A stretch of 64,000 nucleotides of DNA from Erythrobacter sp. (GTDB lineage Bacteria; Pseudomonadota; Alphaproteobacteria; Sphingomonadales; Sphingomonadaceae). The stretch covers positions 496,001-560,000 of the forward strand of contig NZ_CP050265.1 of assembly GCF_011765465.1 (NCBI RefSeq), given 5' to 3'. The notes under the pieces are model-generated. The model was given only the letters and a program-made list of their open reading frames with translations. It was not told the origin of the DNA and made no database searches. Of the stretch, positions 1 through 8,665 are shown one piece after another; position 1 is the stretch's first letter; the number at the start of each line of letters is the position of its first letter. The position numbers and the translations under genes were made by a program.

Positions 1-476
1 GCCGCTTCCTCGAGCATGGCGCGGCGTTCGGCGGGCTTGGCGGCGATCACCTGCGCGATCTTGCCCTGACTGACGAGCGCGGGCGAATGCGCTCCGGTCG
101 CGGCATCGGCGAAGGTCAGCGCCACGTCCTTCGCCCGCACGTCGCGCCCGTTGACGCGGTAGGCGCTGCCCGCCCCGCGCTCGATCCGGCGGGTGACGAC
201 CAGTTCCTCGCCCGCATCGTCCTTTGCGTGAAGCACGACTTCTGCGAAGGCGCGCGGGGGACGGGTTGAAGTGCCCGCGAAGATCACGTCCTCCATCCCG
301 CCCGAGCGCATGGACTTGGGGCTGTTCTCGCCCATCACCCAGCGGATCGCCTCGAGCAGGTTGGACTTGCCGCAGCCATTCGGCCCGACGACGCCGGTCA
401 GGCCCGGCTCGATGCGCAGTTCAGCCGGCTCGACGAAGCTCTTGAAACCGCTGAGCTTGAGCCGGCTGATCTCCAT
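1..476 (-). CDS. smc: Chromosome segregation ATPase SMC, N-terminal part (runs off the window)
   Basis: Reads into the window from its ATG at 476; the C-terminal part lies beyond base 1. The N-terminus [14 protein letters not shown] is typical of bacterial SMC, and residues 31-38 form the Walker A GPNGCGKS. The segment continues with the conserved RWVMGE and a Q-loop region. SMC dimers with ScpA and ScpB bridge and organise the chromosome in the cytoplasm. About 158 of an expected roughly 1150 residues are visible. The next gene upstream (DsbA-like lipoprotein) ends 13 bases before this start on the same strand, so the two may be co-transcribed; this smc/DsbA/DUF721 order is familiar from sphingomonads. 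Identification is secure; the 3' end cannot be judged. Confidence 0.93.
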   Translation of the reverse strand, partial: MEISRLKLSGFKSFVEPAELRIEPGLTGVVGPNGCGKSNLLEAIRWVMGENSPKSMRSGGMEDVIFAGTSTRPPRAFAEVVLHAKDDAGEELVVTRRIERGAGSAYRVNGRDVRAKDVALTFADAATGAHSPALVSQGKIAQVIAAKPAERRAMLEEA

Positions 477-489
477 CGACGCGTTTCGC

Positions 490-1251
490 TTACTCGGCCG
501 GCCGCGCGCCGGCGTTCTGGAGCGCGGGTTCGACCGCAGCCCAGACCGTGCCGTCCACGCGCTTGCCATTGACGAAGAAGGTCGGCGTGCCGGTGATCTC
601 GTCTTCCTGGGCGACCGTTTCGGCCTGTTCGACCATGGCCTTCACCGTGTCGAAATCCGACAGGCACATCCGCGCCTGGTCGGCAGGAAGTCCGCGCGCC
701 GCGAAGAAATCGATGAAACCCGCAAGCTCTGCGATCCGGACGAGGCGCTGGTCGTCGGGCAGGTTGCCGGTGGCCTGGATCGCCTCGGGGTTCTGCTGGA
801 CGCCGGCCATGACCTGGCCGAGATTGGCCCAGACCTCGTCCGAGAGAGCATGGGCGCGCTCCGGCCCGCCGCACTGGACGAGCGTGGCGAGGACCGGATC
901 GATGAAGTTGAGGAAGACCTCGCGCTGTTCCAGGCTTACCACCCCGGTCGAGATGTAATCCTGCTTGAGCGGCGGCTTGCCCTCTGCCGAGAAAGTCCCG
1001 CAATGGCCGCAGGTGTGCGAGGCGTATTCGACCAGCTTGATGGGCGCATCCGGGTTGCCGAGCACGAAGCCGCCTTCTTCCGACAGCGTCACCGTATCGG
1101 TCCACGACGTGCCTTCGGGCGCGGCGATCGGATCGATCGGGCCGGAGGTGCTTGCGGCGGTATCGCCTTCCTCACCGCCGCACGCGGCAAGCGCGAGGGC
1201 GAGCGGGGCGACGGCCAGCAGGCGGCGGAACGAAAAGCGGGTCGAATTCAT
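490..1251 (-). CDS. DsbA-family thiol:disulfide oxidoreductase, predicted lipoprotein
   Basis: Protein of 253 aa starting MNSTRF. A hydrophobic signal ending LALALAAC gives a lipobox with Cys24, so the product is probably tethered to an envelope membrane. The thioredoxin fold carries CGHC at residues 81-84 and a later GTPTFFVNG stretch that supplies the cis-proline loop. An alpha-helical insertion lies between them, as in DsbA/DSBA-like thioredoxins (Thioredoxin_4). The likely role is oxidising or isomerising disulfides of exported proteins; the partner is unknown. The open frame extends 28 codons further upstream, but the lipoprotein signal begins at this ATG, so I chose it. It is the second of two adjacent paralogues in a same-strand run DUF721 - DsbA - DsbA - smc. 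Confidence 0.9.
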   Translation of the reverse strand: MNSTRFSFRRLLAVAPLALALAACGGEEGDTAASTSGPIDPIAAPEGTSWTDTVTLSEEGGFVLGNPDAPIKLVEYASHTCGHCGTFSAEGKPPLKQDYISTGVVSLEQREVFLNFIDPVLATLVQCGGPERAHALSDEVWANLGQVMAGVQQNPEAIQATGNLPDDQRLVRIAELAGFIDFFAARGLPADQARMCLSDFDTVKAMVEQAETVAQEDEITGTPTFFVNGKRVDGTVWAAVEPALQNAGARPAE

Positions 1252-1364
1252 CTCGGAAACAGTCCTTGTCACTGGCGAAAGGTTACAGGGTCGCATCGCG
1301 CGCTCAATAGCGGGGCAGGGCGCACTTGTGCACAAATATGTGGGCAGGCGGCCTGAACGGGGCC

Positions 1365-2126
1365 TTATTCGCTTCCCGTGCCCGTGGAGGCGCTTTCGGG
1401 CCCATAGGCCGCCGCCAGCACGCCGCGCAGCGCCTGCCAGTCATGCACGCCCTTGAGCAGGGCGCCGTCGAGCGCGAAGCTCGGCGTGCCGCGGATGCCC
1501 AGTTCGGCGCGGTCGGCATTGCTGTTGTCGACCAGCCGCTTGGCCGCCGCATCGTCCATCAGGCAGGCGTTGATTTCGGACAGGCTCATGCCCCGGTTCG
1601 CCAGCGTGTCGTCGAGATCGAGCGCGCGCGCCGCGCTGAGCCGCGCCTGCGCCGTTCCGCGCGCCCAGGCGGCCTGCTGGCTTTGCGGGGCATTGGCCGC
1701 GCGCGAAAGCCACTCGTCCTGCGTATAGAGGAACAGGCGGTGGCGGTCCTTGAAGCCTGCCGGATCGCCGCACTGGGCGAGCAGGGTCACGGTCATGTCG
1801 AGCCAGTTGCGGATCACCGGGCGCACTTCCACCCCGAGCTTGCCCGGCGCGACGAGGACGAGGTCCATCGAAGGGCCCGCCTGTTTCGCGAAATCGGCGC
1901 AATGGGGGCAGGTGTAGCTGATGAATTCGCTCAGCCGCGCCTCGGCATCGGGATTGCCGATGAGAAATCCGCGCTCGGTCCGCGCGATCTCGGCCTGCCA
2001 GGCTTTCTTCGGTGTGGTGTCGACGAAATCGCTGTCCGGGTTGGAAAGGTCCTGTTCCTGCGCCGCAGCGGGCACGCCCAGCGCGGCGGCGGCTACGGCG
2101 GCGAGTGCGGTCACTATCGCTTTCAC
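1365..2126 (-). CDS. DsbA-family thiol:disulfide oxidoreductase, periplasmic
   Basis: Protein of 253 aa with a Sec signal peptide (about residues 1-22, ending GVPAAAQ). The thioredoxin fold has the active-site CPHC at 73-76 and a GTPSFALDG cis-Pro loop near 212-220. It shares architecture, including the GNPDA lead-in before the first strand, with the adjacent lipoprotein paralogue at 490-1251, so the pair probably arose by tandem duplication. Expected role: introducing or reshuffling disulfides in the periplasm. Its ATG overlaps the stop of the upstream DUF721 gene by four bases (ATGA), which suggests translational coupling. No DsbB-type partner is visible in the window. Confidence 0.9.
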   Translation of the reverse strand: MKAIVTALAAVAAAALGVPAAAQEQDLSNPDSDFVDTTPKKAWQAEIARTERGFLIGNPDAEARLSEFISYTCPHCADFAKQAGPSMDLVLVAPGKLGVEVRPVIRNWLDMTVTLLAQCGDPAGFKDRHRLFLYTQDEWLSRAANAPQSQQAAWARGTAQARLSAARALDLDDTLANRGMSLSEINACLMDDAAAKRLVDNSNADRAELGIRGTPSFALDGALLKGVHDWQALRGVLAAAYGPESASTGTGSE

Positions 2127-2692
2127 GTTTCGTCCTTCCTGGTCTGCTCGTTCGCGTCGAAACTGCGCGCGAGCGATTCGAGCACGGTGCGCAGTTCCGG
2201 GTCGCCGATATCGCGCAGGCTGTCGCCCAGTTCCATCGGGATGGGTTTGAGCGAAGGCGGCGGCTTTGCCGGCCTGTCAGCAGACGGAGCCTTAACCGCG
2301 CCTTGCCGGATCTTCACCCGCGCCACCGCGCGGTAGCCGAAGAAGCGGTTGACCCGCTCGATGATCTCCGGGGTGACCTGCTGGATCAGCGGGGCATGGG
2401 CGGGCGCGACGACGAGCTGCAGCGTGCCTTCGGCGCGCTCGCCGGGCGGGAAGCGGATCGCCTCGGGGCTGCATACCCGTGCGTGCTGGGGGCCGACGAT
2501 CTCGTGCCAGCGGGTGACGACCGAGCTTTGCACGAAGCCGAAGCGGCGAAAGGCGGTGCGGCCGATTTCGGGCATGAGGTCGCCGATCGCCTTCGCCCCG
2601 CCGCCGCGCGGGCGCTGATAGGGCTGGGCGGATTTCTTCACGCCCTTCGCCTTCGGTTTCTCGCTGCCTGTTCCCATGACAGGCCGGGCCAT
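2123..2692 (-). CDS. DUF721 / DciA-like protein
   Basis: Protein of 189 aa. The central part (about residues 35-125) matches the DUF721 pattern: a helix with WHEIVGPQHA, then a strand with GTLQLVVAPAHAPLIQQ and a helix ending VNRFFGY. DUF721 includes DciA, which loads the replicative helicase in most bacteria that lack DnaC, so a replication role is likely but not shown here. The N-terminus is basic and disordered. The final 50 residues are low-complexity and may be a regulatory tail. It opens the minus-strand run leading to the DsbA-like pair and smc, and lies back to back with mutY, whose GTG start is only 14 bases away on the other strand. Confidence 0.82.
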   Translation of the reverse strand: MARPVMGTGSEKPKAKGVKKSAQPYQRPRGGGAKAIGDLMPEIGRTAFRRFGFVQSSVVTRWHEIVGPQHARVCSPEAIRFPPGERAEGTLQLVVAPAHAPLIQQVTPEIIERVNRFFGYRAVARVKIRQGAVKAPSADRPAKPPPSLKPIPMELGDSLRDIGDPELRTVLESLARSFDANEQTRKDET

Positions 2693-2706
2693 GCCATAGG
2701 CCAGGC

Positions 2707-3753
2707 GTGACCGCCAGCATCTCCGACGCGCTTCTCGACTGGTACGACCGCAGCGCCCGCGCCTTGCCGTGGCGTCTGCCCCCCGGCGAACCGCTGCCGA
2801 ACGACCCGGCGTGGCCCTATCGCGTGTGGCTGTCGGAGGTCATGCTCCAGCAGACCACTGTGGCGGCGGTGAAGCCCTATTTCGAAACGTTCACGCGGCG
2901 CTGGCCCACGGTCGAGGCGCTCGCGGCGGCGGGCGAGGACGAGGTGATGGCCGCATGGGCGGGGCTGGGCTATTATTCGCGCGCGCGCAATCTCGTCAAA
3001 TGCGCGCGGGAAGTCGCGGCGCGGGGCGGCTTTCCGGATACCGAGGAAGAACTGCGCGCGCTCCCCGGCCTCGGCGCCTACACCGCTGCCGCGATCGCCG
3101 CGATTGCCTTCGGACGGCGCGCCGTGGTGGTCGATGCCAATGTCGAGCGGGTGGCGGCGCGGCTCTTCGCTATTGCCGAGCCGCTGCCAGGCGCGCGCAA
3201 GGCGATCCGCCAGCGCGCCGAGGCGATCACGCCCGATGCCCGAGCGGGCGATTTTGCGCAGGCGATGATGGACCTTGGCTCGCAGGTCTGCACCACGAAA
3301 GCGCCGCGATGCCTGCTTTGCCCGCTTTCGGCGCAATGCGAAGGGCGCGCGCAGGGCATTGCCGAAAGCCTGCCGGTCAAGCCGCCGAAGAAGGCCAAGC
3401 CCGAACGCCGCGGGACCGCCTTCTGGATCGAGCGCGTGAACGGGGCGGGCGCGGAGGTCTGGCTCGTAACGCGGCCGGGGAGGGGGATGCTCGGCGGGAT
3501 GCGTGCGCTGCCCGACGATGGCTGGTCGGCGCGCGCCGACGGGTCGGGCGAGGCTCCGGTGACGGGCGTAGCGGAAGAGCTCGGCGCGGTGCGCCACACC
3601 TTCACCCACGCACACCTCACGCTTTCGGTGCGGCGGATCGAGGGCGAGCCCGGGGGCGAGGGGGAATGGTGGCCGGTGGAGCGGCTGGATGAGGCGGGCC
3701 TGCCGACGCTTTATGTCAAGGCGGCGCGGCTCGCGCTCGCGCGCGAAGACTAG
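2707..3753 (+). CDS. mutY: A/G-specific adenine glycosylase MutY
   Basis: Base-excision-repair glycosylase that removes adenine mispaired with 8-oxoguanine. The catalytic pair is visible: Glu44 in LSEVMLQQT and Asp143 in VVDANVERV. The helix-hairpin-helix LPGLGAYTAAA lies at 119-129. The [4Fe-4S] ligands are Cys195, 202, 205 and 211 (C-X6-C-X2-C-X5-C). Residues about 230-345 form the C-terminal NUDIX-like domain that recognises 8-oxoG. Length (348 aa) is normal. The start is GTG at 2707. The gene is divergent from the DUF721 gene with only 14 bases between the starts, so their promoters must lie within or overlap the opposite coding regions. Its stop overlaps the stop of the convergent small membrane protein. 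Confidence 0.96.
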   Translation: MTASISDALLDWYDRSARALPWRLPPGEPLPNDPAWPYRVWLSEVMLQQTTVAAVKPYFETFTRRWPTVEALAAAGEDEVMAAWAGLGYYSRARNLVKCAREVAARGGFPDTEEELRALPGLGAYTAAAIAAIAFGRRAVVVDANVERVAARLFAIAEPLPGARKAIRQRAEAITPDARAGDFAQAMMDLGSQVCTTKAPRCLLCPLSAQCEGRAQGIAESLPVKPPKKAKPERRGTAFWIERVNGAGAEVWLVTRPGRGMLGGMRALPDDGWSARADGSGEAPVTGVAEELGAVRHTFTHAHLTLSVRRIEGEPGGEGEWWPVERLDEAGLPTLYVKAARLALARED

Positions 3754-3971
3754 AAGATACCACCGCCCAGCATCAGCCGCACGACCGCGATCAGCAGCAC
3801 GACGAGGCAGAAATTGCGTCCCCCGTCCTGCGACGACAGTGCGCCGAGGACGACCCCGAGCACGATGATCGGCAGCGCGATCCAGTTGGCCGCGCCGAGC
3901 AGCGGAAGCTGCGCCGGGATGACGATGACGAGGCTGAGAAGGCCGACGAGATAGGCGAGGGCGTTGAGCAT
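3750..3971 (-). CDS. Small membrane protein of unknown function
   Basis: Protein of 73 aa starting MLNALAYL. It has two hydrophobic helices (about residues 4-22 and 26-42), a short polar loop SSQDGGRN, and a third hydrophobic stretch (about 50-66). The frame is open upstream, but the extra residues are polar and unsupported, so I start at the ATG at 3971. The stop overlaps the mutY stop on the opposite strand. The strong hydrophobic periodicity favours a real inner-membrane protein; I do not recognise the family. Confidence 0.6.
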   Translation of the reverse strand: MLNALAYLVGLLSLVIVIPAQLPLLGAANWIALPIIVLGVVLGALSSQDGGRNFCLVVLLIAVVRLMLGGGIF

Positions 3972-4100
3972 GTGTGTTATATAGATAGCACACTCGCGCG
4001 GCGCAAGGCGGCTCTGCCAAGCAGCCGATTGACCCTTCGGCCCGAGTCCCGCACACAGCACCGGGACCAATCAGCTGCATTTGCCGGAGATTCTTCGCCC

Positions 4101-5417
4101 ATGGCTTTTCGCGATTTCGATTCCCCCGATGTCTCGCGCCGTTCGCTCTTGCGCCTCACCGGATACGGCGCTGCCGCCGCCGCGCTTTCGGGCCTGCCTT
4201 TCGGCCGCGTTCTGACCGCGCACGACGTATCGGAAAGCTGGCCCAATGTTGCCGCGCTCGCCGAACGCTATGTCTCCAAGGGCAAGCTCGCCAACATGCT
4301 CCTGACCTTCGGCTGGCGGAAGGACGAGCACGCCCACCTTGTTGCGCGCGGCACTCTTACCGCGGGCGGCACGGCTCAGGCGGATGAGGATTCGCTCTAT
4401 CGCATCTATTCGATGACCAAGCCGATCACCGGCATGGCGGCTATGACGCTGGTGGACGAGGGCAAGCTGGGCCTCGACCAGCCGTTGCACGACATCCTGC
4501 CCGTCTTTCGGGATATGCAGGTGCTGCTCGATCCCGAAGGCCCGCTCGACCGGGTCGAACCCGCGATCCGGCCGATCACGATCCGTCAGCTGATGACCCA
4601 CACTTCCGGCCTCGGTTACGACATCGTCTCGAAGGGTCCGCTCCAGCAGGCTTATCGCGACGCGGGCGTCGTCAGCGGGCAGGTCAGCAAGATGCCGATC
4701 CCGGGCTTTCCCGACGTGACGCCCGCGCCGGGGCTGGAAGCCTTCGCCGACCGGCTCGCCGAAATCCCGCTGATGTACCAGCCCGCGACCAAGTGGAGCT
4801 ATTCCTTCGGGCTCGACGTGCTCGGCCGCGTGATCGAAGTCGTCTCGGGGCAGAGTTACGACGCCTTCCTGCAGGAGCGGTTCTTCGGCCCGCTCGGCAT
4901 GACCAGCACCTTCTTCCGCGTGCCGCAAAGCGAGGTTTCCCGCCTCACCACGAATTACGGCATTCTCAACGGCACGCCGCTGCCGCTCGACCTTGCGAGC
5001 AATTCGATCTTCGCCGAGCAACCGCCGATCCTGTGGGGCGGTTCGGGCCTCGTTTCGACCCCGCGCGATTACGACCGTTTCCTCAACATGGTGCTCAATC
5101 ACGGGATGTTCGAAGGAAAGCGCGTGATGGGCGAACTCGCTGTGCGCGTGGGCACGTCCGATCTCATACCCGCCACGGTCGACAAGACCGGATCCTGGTC
5201 GGAAAACGAAGGGCATGGCGCGGGCGGGCGCGTGCGCGGGCGGACCTGGGGCTGGGGCGGCGCCGCGGGCACGATCGCCGCGGTCGATTACGGCCTCGGC
5301 CTTCGCACCACGCTGTTCACGCAATATATGCCGAGCGAAGCCTATCCCGTGCGCGAGGAGTTCCTCGCCGCGCTCGAGGCCGACCTTGAAGGCATCAACG
5401 GCAAGAAGGCGGCCTGA
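4101..5417 (+). CDS. Serine hydrolase of the beta-lactamase / esterase (class C-like) family, Tat-type signal
   Basis: Protein of 438 aa. The N-terminus has a twin-arginine-like signal, SRRSLLRLTG followed by an alanine-rich hydrophobic core, suggesting folded export. The catalytic SxxK is SMTK in YSMTKPITG (about residue 110). The tyrosine motif is probably YSF in WSYSFGLDVLG, and a GWGGAAGT segment near the C-terminus takes the place of the KTG-type strand. The family covers class C beta-lactamases, D-aminopeptidases and EstB-type esterases; sequence alone does not say which substrate is used, and esterase is at least as likely as beta-lactamase. The stop overlaps the nudC start (TGATG), so the two genes are probably translated together. 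Confidence 0.85.
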   Translation: MAFRDFDSPDVSRRSLLRLTGYGAAAAALSGLPFGRVLTAHDVSESWPNVAALAERYVSKGKLANMLLTFGWRKDEHAHLVARGTLTAGGTAQADEDSLYRIYSMTKPITGMAAMTLVDEGKLGLDQPLHDILPVFRDMQVLLDPEGPLDRVEPAIRPITIRQLMTHTSGLGYDIVSKGPLQQAYRDAGVVSGQVSKMPIPGFPDVTPAPGLEAFADRLAEIPLMYQPATKWSYSFGLDVLGRVIEVVSGQSYDAFLQERFFGPLGMTSTFFRVPQSEVSRLTTNYGILNGTPLPLDLASNSIFAEQPPILWGGSGLVSTPRDYDRFLNMVLNHGMFEGKRVMGELAVRVGTSDLIPATVDKTGSWSENEGHGAGGRVRGRTWGWGGAAGTIAAVDYGLGLRTTLFTQYMPSEAYPVREEFLAALEADLEGINGKKAA

Positions 5418-6319
5418 TGTCCTATCCCGCGCCTGCCGATTCGCCCGCCGGAGCCCCGATCGCCTTCGCCGGTTCGCCGATCGACCGGGCGGACCATATC
5501 CGCACCGATCCCGCCGCGCTCGGCAACCTGATGAACTGGCGCGCGCGGGTGATGAACCTCGACGGCCTGCTGCCCGAATTCGACGACGAGGGGCGGCTGC
5601 TGTGGCATACCATCGCCGACGTTGCGGAAGATGCCGAGCTCGTCTTCCTCGGCCTGATCGACGACAAGGCGCACTTCGCGCCCGTGCCGATGGACGGCTT
5701 TTCCGGCCCCGCCATGCCGCGAGCGTGGCAGGCGATGCAGATGCTCCAGCCGGAAGATCTCGCGCTTTACGGCGGGGCGAGGAGCCTCGTCGACTGGCAC
5801 GCGCGGCACCGGTTCTGCGCCAATTGCGGCTCGCCCACGAAGCTTGCGAAGGGCGGCTGGCAGCGGAACTGCGACAATTGCGGCGCGCAGCATTTCCCGC
5901 GCACCGACCCGGTCACGATCATGCTGGTCGAGCACGAGGACAAGCTCCTCCTCGGTCGCCAGCCGCGCTTCCCGCCGCGGATGTATTCCGCGCTCGCGGG
6001 CTTCGTCGAACCGGGCGAGACGATCGAGGAAGCCGTCGCGCGCGAGGTGCAGGAGGAAGCGGGTGTCGCGGTGCGCGACGTGCGCTATCTTGCAAGTCAG
6101 CCCTGGCCGTTTCCGAGCCAGCTGATGATCGGCTGCACGAGCATTGCCGACGATCCGACGCTGACCATCGACGAGACGGAGCTCGACGATGCGCGCTGGT
6201 TCACCCGCGAGGAGCTCGAAGACGCGCGCCGCGCGGGGGCGGAGGGCAACGAACTGCTGATCTTCCCGCAGAAATTCGCGATCGCCCATCGCCTCATCAC
6301 ATGGTGGCTCGACCGATGA
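5417..6319 (+). CDS. nudC: NADH / NAD-capped RNA pyrophosphatase NudC
   Basis: Nudix hydrolase of 300 aa that cleaves the pyrophosphate of NAD(H) and can remove NAD caps from RNA. A zinc ribbon is formed by Cys134, 137, 152 and 155 (CANCG and CDNCG). The Nudix box GX5EX7REUXEEXGU spans about 195-217. The NudC signature SQPWPFPSQLM follows at about 228-238, which separates it from other Nudix enzymes. The start overlaps the upstream hydrolase stop by one base, and the stop overlaps the downstream FrnE-like start (ATGA), so it sits in the middle of a tightly coupled three-gene unit. Confidence 0.96.
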   Translation: MSYPAPADSPAGAPIAFAGSPIDRADHIRTDPAALGNLMNWRARVMNLDGLLPEFDDEGRLLWHTIADVAEDAELVFLGLIDDKAHFAPVPMDGFSGPAMPRAWQAMQMLQPEDLALYGGARSLVDWHARHRFCANCGSPTKLAKGGWQRNCDNCGAQHFPRTDPVTIMLVEHEDKLLLGRQPRFPPRMYSALAGFVEPGETIEEAVAREVQEEAGVAVRDVRYLASQPWPFPSQLMIGCTSIADDPTLTIDETELDDARWFTREELEDARRAGAEGNELLIFPQKFAIAHRLITWWLDR

Positions 6320-7011
6320 CCGACCGACTGACCATCGACATCTATTCCGACGTCGTGTGCCCGTGGTGCGCGATCGGCTACGGCCAGCTGACCAAGGCGC
6401 TGGCCGAGCTCGAAGGTGAAATCGAAGCCGAGGTGCGCTGGCGGCCCTTCGAACTCAATCCCGACATGGCGAAGGAGGGCGAGGAGCAGGAAGCGCACCT
6501 GCAGCGCAAATACGGACGTTCGGCGGAAGAGGGCGCGGCGGTGCGCGGACGGATGAAGGAAATCGCGGCAAGCGCGGGCGTATCGCTGTCGTATGAGGGC
6601 GCCGACGGGGACGGGGGCGAAGCGCCGCCGGCGATGATGTGGAACACGCGCGACTGCCACAAGCTGCTCGGTTTCGCGCTCGAACAGGCGGGACCGCAGG
6701 TACAGACGGAGCTCAAGCTCGCCCTGTTCAAGGCCCACTTCAACCACCGAGCCGACCTGTCCGACCGCGCGCGGCTGCTCGACATTGCGGCGAGTGTCGG
6801 CCTCCACCGCGAGGCGGCGAAGGCGGCGTTGGAAGACTCCGATCTCGAAGCGCGCATTCTGGCCGAGGAGCGGCAGGCGTGGGACCTCAACATTACCGGC
6901 GTCCCCGCGATGATCGTCAACGGCAAGTTCCTGATCGCCGGCGCGCAGGCTCCGGAAACCTATGTCAATGCGCTGCGGCGGGTGGCGGAAAAGAGCCGGG
7001 CGGCGGGCTAG
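6316..7011 (+). CDS. FrnE-like DsbA family oxidoreductase
   Basis: Cytoplasmic thioredoxin-fold protein of 231 aa with no signal peptide. The active site is CPWC in YSDVVCPWCAIGY, followed by a long helical insertion and the cis-Pro loop ITGVPAMIVNGKFLIAGAQ. This is the pattern of the FrnE / 2-hydroxychromene-2-carboxylate isomerase-like branch of the DsbA superfamily (PF01323). FrnE homologues have been linked to disulfide isomerisation and oxidative-stress tolerance; the substrate is unknown here. It is translationally coupled to nudC (ATGA overlap), hinting at a shared redox-stress role. Confidence 0.9.
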   Translation: MTDRLTIDIYSDVVCPWCAIGYGQLTKALAELEGEIEAEVRWRPFELNPDMAKEGEEQEAHLQRKYGRSAEEGAAVRGRMKEIAASAGVSLSYEGADGDGGEAPPAMMWNTRDCHKLLGFALEQAGPQVQTELKLALFKAHFNHRADLSDRARLLDIAASVGLHREAAKAALEDSDLEARILAEERQAWDLNITGVPAMIVNGKFLIAGAQAPETYVNALRRVAEKSRAAG

Positions 7012-7158
7012 GCGCAGCGGGCGTGGAGTTCGATCCTCTGATGATCGCGCTCGCCACGTTTTGCGTCTGGGGCGCTCGACTTTCACTACCGCGATCTCGA
7101 TCGCTGGGTCGAAGAGCGTTTCGGCGGGGACCTCCTCCGCGTCCACACCGTTCCGAGC
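7012..7158. other. Short intergenic region with a possible decayed coding fragment
   Basis: On the plus strand, bases about 7074-7170 read as a protein-like stretch, LDFHYRDLDRWVEERFGGD then LLRVHTVPSLIAAHD. The preceding bases read VEFDPLMIALATFCVWG in a different frame. Neither has a start and stop of its own. This could be a frameshifted remnant of a lost gene or a chance effect of codon bias. No terminator hairpin is obvious. Confidence 0.25.
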
Positions 7159-7572
7159 CTAATTGCGGCGCATGACCAGCCAGGTCGCGGCGGCGAGCAT
7201 CGCAGCCCCCACCCCGAATCCGATAAGGTTGCTGTTCACACCGAAAACGAGGATCTCGTGCTCCCTCCCCGCAAGCGCGCCGCCATAGGCTGGCATGGCT
7301 AGCGCGGCGAGGCCGAAGGGTGCGAGCGCTGTCCAGCCGATCGCCGCCGCGACCGCGAGATTGGCCCGCGCATCGGCGGGCTTTCCGCGCCAGGTCATGA
7401 CCAGCATCACCAGTGCCAGCGCGGCGAGCACCAGCACCAGCCAGACGGTGTGAAACCGGGCATGGGCGGGCCAATCCGGATTGAAGGCATGGCTCATCGA
7501 CAGGTCGGTTACGAACGGCGCCAGGCCGAAGCCCAGCGCCGTCGCGGTGAGAAGTAACCGGGCGAGCAGCAT
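7159..7572 (-). CDS. Four-helix integral membrane protein, hypothetical
   Basis: Protein of 137 aa with four predicted transmembrane helices (about residues 3-22, 42-60, 72-92 and 108-132). A periplasmic or cytoplasmic loop between helices 1 and 2 carries FNPDWPAHARFHTVWL, a His/Trp-rich signature seen in a family of small uncharacterised proteobacterial membrane proteins. It ends in MRRN. No catalytic residues can be named. The upstream small hydrophilic gene (7591-7839) lies 18 bases away on the same strand, so the two may share a promoter. Confidence 0.72.
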   Translation of the reverse strand: MLLARLLLTATALGFGLAPFVTDLSMSHAFNPDWPAHARFHTVWLVLVLAALALVMLVMTWRGKPADARANLAVAAAIGWTALAPFGLAALAMPAYGGALAGREHEILVFGVNSNLIGFGVGAAMLAAATWLVMRRN

Positions 7573-7590
7573 TGCAACGCCTCAGTAGCG

Positions 7591-7839
7591 TCAGTCGTCC
7601 TGTTTGCCCTGCTTGATCTTGTGCATGGTCTTCGGACCCTTTCGCGCATCGTCCTCGGGATTGTCGGAGCCGATTTCGGGCTCGCGATTGTCGGGATCTC
7701 TCGCGCTTTTCGTCTCGTCGCGCTTGCCGACGCGGCGATTGACCTCGCCTCCCGATGAGCCGGACTGCGAAGGGGTTTCGCCCTCGGTCAGCTCGTCGAT
7801 GAGGTCGTTGTCGGGCTGGCGGCTCTGGCGTTCGGGCAT
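7591..7839 (-). CDS. Small hydrophilic, charged protein of unknown function
   Basis: Protein of 82 aa starting MPERQSRQPDN. Composition is dominated by Asp, Glu, Lys, Arg, Ser and Gly, with no hydrophobic core, so it is probably disordered. It ends KIKQGKQDD. A good ribosome-binding site (GGAGAGACATC before the ATG) supports this start. The frame is open much further upstream, but that part overlaps the divergent HdeD gene. Small hydrophilic proteins of this kind are often stress-induced, and the divergent HdeD neighbour fits, but no function is assigned. Confidence 0.6.
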   Translation of the reverse strand: MPERQSRQPDNDLIDELTEGETPSQSGSSGGEVNRRVGKRDETKSARDPDNREPEIGSDNPEDDARKGPKTMHKIKQGKQDD

Positions 7840-7984
7840 GATGTCTCTCCTTTGTGAGACCAATGGCCGGGGCCGGGGCGATGTTCCGAGCGTTACGGGC
7901 CGGGACACAAACCGCACGTCCGTGCGTTTCAGTGCAAGGACAAGCGGCAAGAATAGCCGCGAGAGGACGCATGGGAGGAGAGCC

Positions 7985-8665
7985 ATGAACACGACTGCCA
8001 GCGATGCCACCACCGGCACGCCTTCGGATGCCGATACAAACCCGGCCGAGCAGACCCCGCCCCCGCGGAGCGACACGACCGACCCCGTCGTCGGTGCGAT
8101 GCCCGATCCGACCCGCGCCATCCCGAAGCAGGGCGAGCTGGGGCGCGGCTGGTTCATCGCGCTCGGCGTGCTGCTGGTTCTGACCGGGGCTGGGGCGCTC
8201 GTATTCCCGCTTGCGGTGGCGCTGTCGGTCAATCTGCTGGTCGGGATCACGCTGCTGATCGGCGGGGTGCTGACGCTTGCCCATGCGTTCCGCGCGAAGG
8301 GGTGGAAGGGTCGCGCGCTGACGGCGCTGCTGGGCCTGCTCTATGTCGCGGGCGGCCTGTTCTTCCTCGCTGACCCGCTTGCCGGAATGTTCACCCTCGC
8401 GATCATGCTCGGCGCCTTCTTCGCCGCCGACGGGGTCGCGCGGCTGATGCTCGCCCTCCGCCTGAGGCCCGAAGGGGCGTGGTGGCTGTTCCTCGCCTCC
8501 GGCCTGCTGTCGCTGCTGATCGGGGTGATGCTGTTCTTCGGCATGGCAACGGGGCTGTCGATCGCCTTTCTTGGCATCCTCGTGGGCGTGAACCTGATCT
8601 TCGCGGGCGTGTCCTATGTCTGCTGCAGGGGCGTCGACGGCGACCGCGAGACCGCGGCAGCCTAG
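7985..8665 (+). CDS. HdeD family (DUF308) membrane protein
   Basis: Protein of 226 aa. A disordered, Thr/Pro/Asp-rich N-terminus of about 55 residues precedes six transmembrane helices arranged as DUF308 repeats; each begins with a glycine-rich turn (for example WFIALGVLLVLTGAGAL and AWWLFLASGLLSLLIGV). HdeD in enterobacteria is an inner-membrane protein of the acid-resistance island. Family members are widespread and mostly uncharacterised. Start ATG at 7985 follows GGGAGGAGAGCC, a strong ribosome-binding site. The stop overlaps by four bases the stop of the convergent DUF1489 gene. Confidence 0.85.
   Translation: MNTTASDATTGTPSDADTNPAEQTPPPRSDTTDPVVGAMPDPTRAIPKQGELGRGWFIALGVLLVLTGAGALVFPLAVALSVNLLVGITLLIGGVLTLAHAFRAKGWKGRALTALLGLLYVAGGLFFLADPLAGMFTLAIMLGAFFAADGVARLMLALRLRPEGAWWLFLASGLLSLLIGVMLFFGMATGLSIAFLGILVGVNLIFAGVSYVCCRGVDGDRETAAA

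Noticed and set aside
4101..5417. Calling the serine hydrolase a beta-lactamase resistance gene
   Set aside because: The SxxK family is broad; the KTG box is not canonical and no regulator of ampR type is nearby. Esterase is just as likely.
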